A DNA stretch of 5,701 nt from Chloroflexota bacterium (lineage in GTDB: Archaea > Iainarchaeota > Iainarchaeia > Iainarchaeales > GCA-2688035). A model generated the notes under the pieces. The model searched no databases and was not told the origin of the DNA. It worked only from the letters and a program-made list of their open reading frames with translations. Both the position numbers and the translations under genes were made by a program. Of this stretch, positions 4,559 to 5,701 are shown in pieces (position 1 is the stretch's first letter; each line of letters opens with the position of its first letter). The stretch covers positions 1-5,701 of the forward strand of contig DAOWAC010000071.1 of NCBI GenBank assembly GCA_030634785.1. Direction: 5' to 3'.

Positions 4559-4649
4559 AAGACAAAACAGGTGTTTAAAACCTAAAAGGAAAGGTTTTTA
4601 TTCCATAATTGCCTTATTGGTGGGACAATGAACAGGTCAGTTTTGTCTT
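4559..4649 (+). repeat. 10-bp inverted repeat enclosing the lipoprotein start region
   Basis: AAGACAAAAC (4559-4568) and GTTTTGTCTT (4640-4649) are perfect reverse complements. The 71 nt between them hold a smaller hairpin, AAAACCT/AGGTTTT (4577-4583/4592-4598, 8-nt loop), the Shine-Dalgarno site and the start codon. In a transcript starting upstream of 4559 the long stem would loop out the initiation region. If transcription starts at a promoter inside the gap (for example a TATA-like TTTAAAA at 4574-4580), the stem cannot form. Confidence 0.4.
4619..4624 (+). promoter_or_regulatory. Shine-Dalgarno site of the lipoprotein gene
   Basis: GGTGGG (core GGTG) lies 3-5 nt before ATG 4628. It supports this start, which also places a signal peptide at the N-terminus. 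Confidence 0.6.
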
Positions 4650-5701
4650 TGATAGTCATTTCTTTAATTGCCTTAGTGATAACTAGTGGCTGTGTTTTTC
4701 CAGATGTTGATGCAATAAACAAGGTAAAGACAAGCCCTGCTGCTGTTGAATTTCTTGTAGATTATCCTTTGGCACAGCTTACGGTAACTTCGTGGAATCA
4801 AGAAGACAGCGAACGAAATATGGTAGAACTTGTTGAAAAGTGCGGGACACAAATTCAACCAACAGAATACTATTATGTTGCATTTACAGATGGAGATGCA
4901 AGACTTGAAGGATGGGTTTACAAAAACACTCTAAATATTGCATGTGTTTATAGAAATGATGACCAGTGCAGTACAAATGTAGATTGTGAGGATAATTTTC
5001 CATGCACAGTAAATACGTGTGTAGGAATTCCAAAAAGATGCAACACTGTTCAAATAAAAGAATGTATTGGAGGAGACGGATGTTGTCCGCCTGGATGTAC
5101 TTTTGCTGTTGACTTTGATTGTGGTTTTGATGAATGTCTTAGAAATTTGGATTGTGATGATGGTAATCCTGCAACTATAGATGCCTGCATTGGATTGCCA
5201 AGAAGATGCAAGCACGAATATACAATAGAATGCATTAACAATGATGGATATTGTCCACCAGGATGCAAGTTTAGCAATGATAACGATTGCAATATAAGCG
5301 AATGCAAAACTGATTCTGATTGCACTGACAGAAAGACTTCAACACTTGATTTTTGCGTTGGAGACCCAGGAGTATGTGTACACCAGAAAATAACAGAATG
5401 TGTAAATAATGATGGTTATTGCCCACCAAGATGCACTTACAGAGAAGACAGTGACTGTGTTGCACAACCTGGAAATTATGAACGGATTATTGTGAATTGT
5501 GATGGTATTACAACAAATATTGATTCTACACTTGAAATGAGTAGTAATGAAACACTTGAAACATTTATTAACGGAGTTGCTAATCATGCAAATAATGAAG
5601 CATTAAAATCTTATGAATTCCTAAAATATAGATTAGCAGGAATTGAAGCAGTTAATTATGGAACATCAGTAAATGAAAGAATAACAATTAATGGAAGAGC
5701 T
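4628..5701 (+). CDS. Secreted lipoprotein with three Cys-rich 56-residue repeats (3' end outside the window)
   Basis: The frame stays open for 358 codons to the window edge, so the C-terminus is missing. Residues 1-22 form a lipoprotein signal peptide: positive MNR, hydrophobic core, lipobox TSGC with the lipidated Cys at 22. The mature protein should be anchored outside the cell membrane. Residues 23-109 are a domain I do not recognise (LVEKCG, YYYVAFTDGD, EGWVYKN). Residues 110-277 are three tandem repeats with eight Cys each in identical spacing, with conserved DC, T(I/L)D.C.G.P, EC..NDG.CPP.C and D.DC. Extracellular Cys-rich repeats usually form disulfides; the acidic DCDDGN-like loops could bind Ca2+. 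Residues 278-358 are a further unknown domain with a possible N-glycosylation sequon (N307-E-T). I infer a cell-surface adhesion or binding role. It could equally be a structural spacer. Confidence 0.87.
   Translation, partial: MNRSVLSLIVISLIALVITSGCVFPDVDAINKVKTSPAAVEFLVDYPLAQLTVTSWNQEDSERNMVELVEKCGTQIQPTEYYYVAFTDGDARLEGWVYKNTLNIACVYRNDDQCSTNVDCEDNFPCTVNTCVGIPKRCNTVQIKECIGGDGCCPPGCTFAVDFDCGFDECLRNLDCDDGNPATIDACIGLPRRCKHEYTIECINNDGYCPPGCKFSNDNDCNISECKTDSDCTDRKTSTLDFCVGDPGVCVHQKITECVNNDGYCPPRCTYREDSDCVAQPGNYERIIVNCDGITTNIDSTLEMSSNETLETFINGVANHANNEALKSYEFLKYRLAGIEAVNYGTSVNERITINGRA
4955..5458 (+). repeat. Three tandem 168-bp coding repeats (56 residues each)
   Basis: Units are 4955-5122, 5123-5290 and 5291-5458. 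The eight shared Cys (first repeat: 114, 120, 131, 138, 146, 153, 157, 165) recur at exactly +56 and +112. The DNA is much less similar than the protein pattern, so the duplications are old and under protein-level constraint. Repeat 1 has two extra Cys (126 and 152), which may form an additional pair. Several shadow reading frames on the minus strand come from these repeats. Confidence 0.9.

Noticed and set aside
4577..4598. Rho-independent-type terminator hairpin
   Set aside because: The stem is AT-rich (AAAACCT/AGGTTTT). The T8 run right after the tRNA is a better terminator, so the hairpin is listed only as part of the inverted-repeat region.
4955..5458. CRISPR array
   Set aside because: The 168-bp period is protein-coding, maintained at the Cys codons and not at DNA level. 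There are no short identical repeats with unique spacers.
4931..5587. Several minus-strand open frames
   Set aside because: They are overlapping shadows of the lipoprotein repeats, Cys/Ser/Ile-biased and without start signals.

Overview
The window looks like part of an AT-rich archaeal chromosome, most likely from the DPANN group. The pointers are indirect. Both tRNA genes lack an encoded CCA end. The tRNA-Thr has U73. The HisRS carries the archaeal/eukaryotic version of its active-site motifs. One gene has an archaeal-type TATA element at leaderless spacing, while others have GGTG/GGAGG Shine-Dalgarno sites. A lipoprotein with Cys-rich repeats of a style I associate with DPANN genomes closes the window. 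No rRNA or phylogenetic marker is present, so the placement is an inference.

Layout. (1) 31-684 (+): a TrkA-type potassium-channel regulatory subunit, complete in outline but broken by an in-frame TAA at its 21st codon. A short four-copy repeat overlaps its 3' end and fills the convergent gap. (2) 748-1245 (-): an unrecognised, very basic protein with a good Shine-Dalgarno site. (3) 1311-2756 (-): a RelA/SpoT homologue with an intact (p)ppGpp hydrolase site, a degenerate synthetase domain, a TGS domain and no ACT domain. (4) 2757-3103: a divergent control region with a TATA box, palindromes and phased A-tracts, then a GC-rich, strongly foldable stretch. (5) 3104-3176: tRNA-His(GUG), only 16 nt upstream of (6) hisS, 3193-4446 (+), the synthetase that charges it. 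(7) 4472-4547: tRNA-Thr(GGU), followed by a T8 terminator. (8) 4628 to the window end (+): a secreted lipoprotein with three perfectly periodic 56-residue Cys-rich repeats.

The most interesting part is 2757-3195. A structured ~95-nt RNA leader, tRNA-His and the start of hisS sit head to tail, probably on one transcript. The leader contains an 8-nt perfect complement to the junction between the tRNA 3' end and the hisS Shine-Dalgarno site, and a 6-nt complement to the tRNA T-arm. This suggests, without proving, an RNA-based switch coupling tRNA-His maturation or charging to HisRS synthesis. The gene facing it is an alarmone-hydrolase-like RSH, so the locus may be a node for histidine or translation stress. 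RSH and hisS are also neighbours in many Gram-positive bacteria (relA-dtd-hisS), which makes the arrangement here notable.
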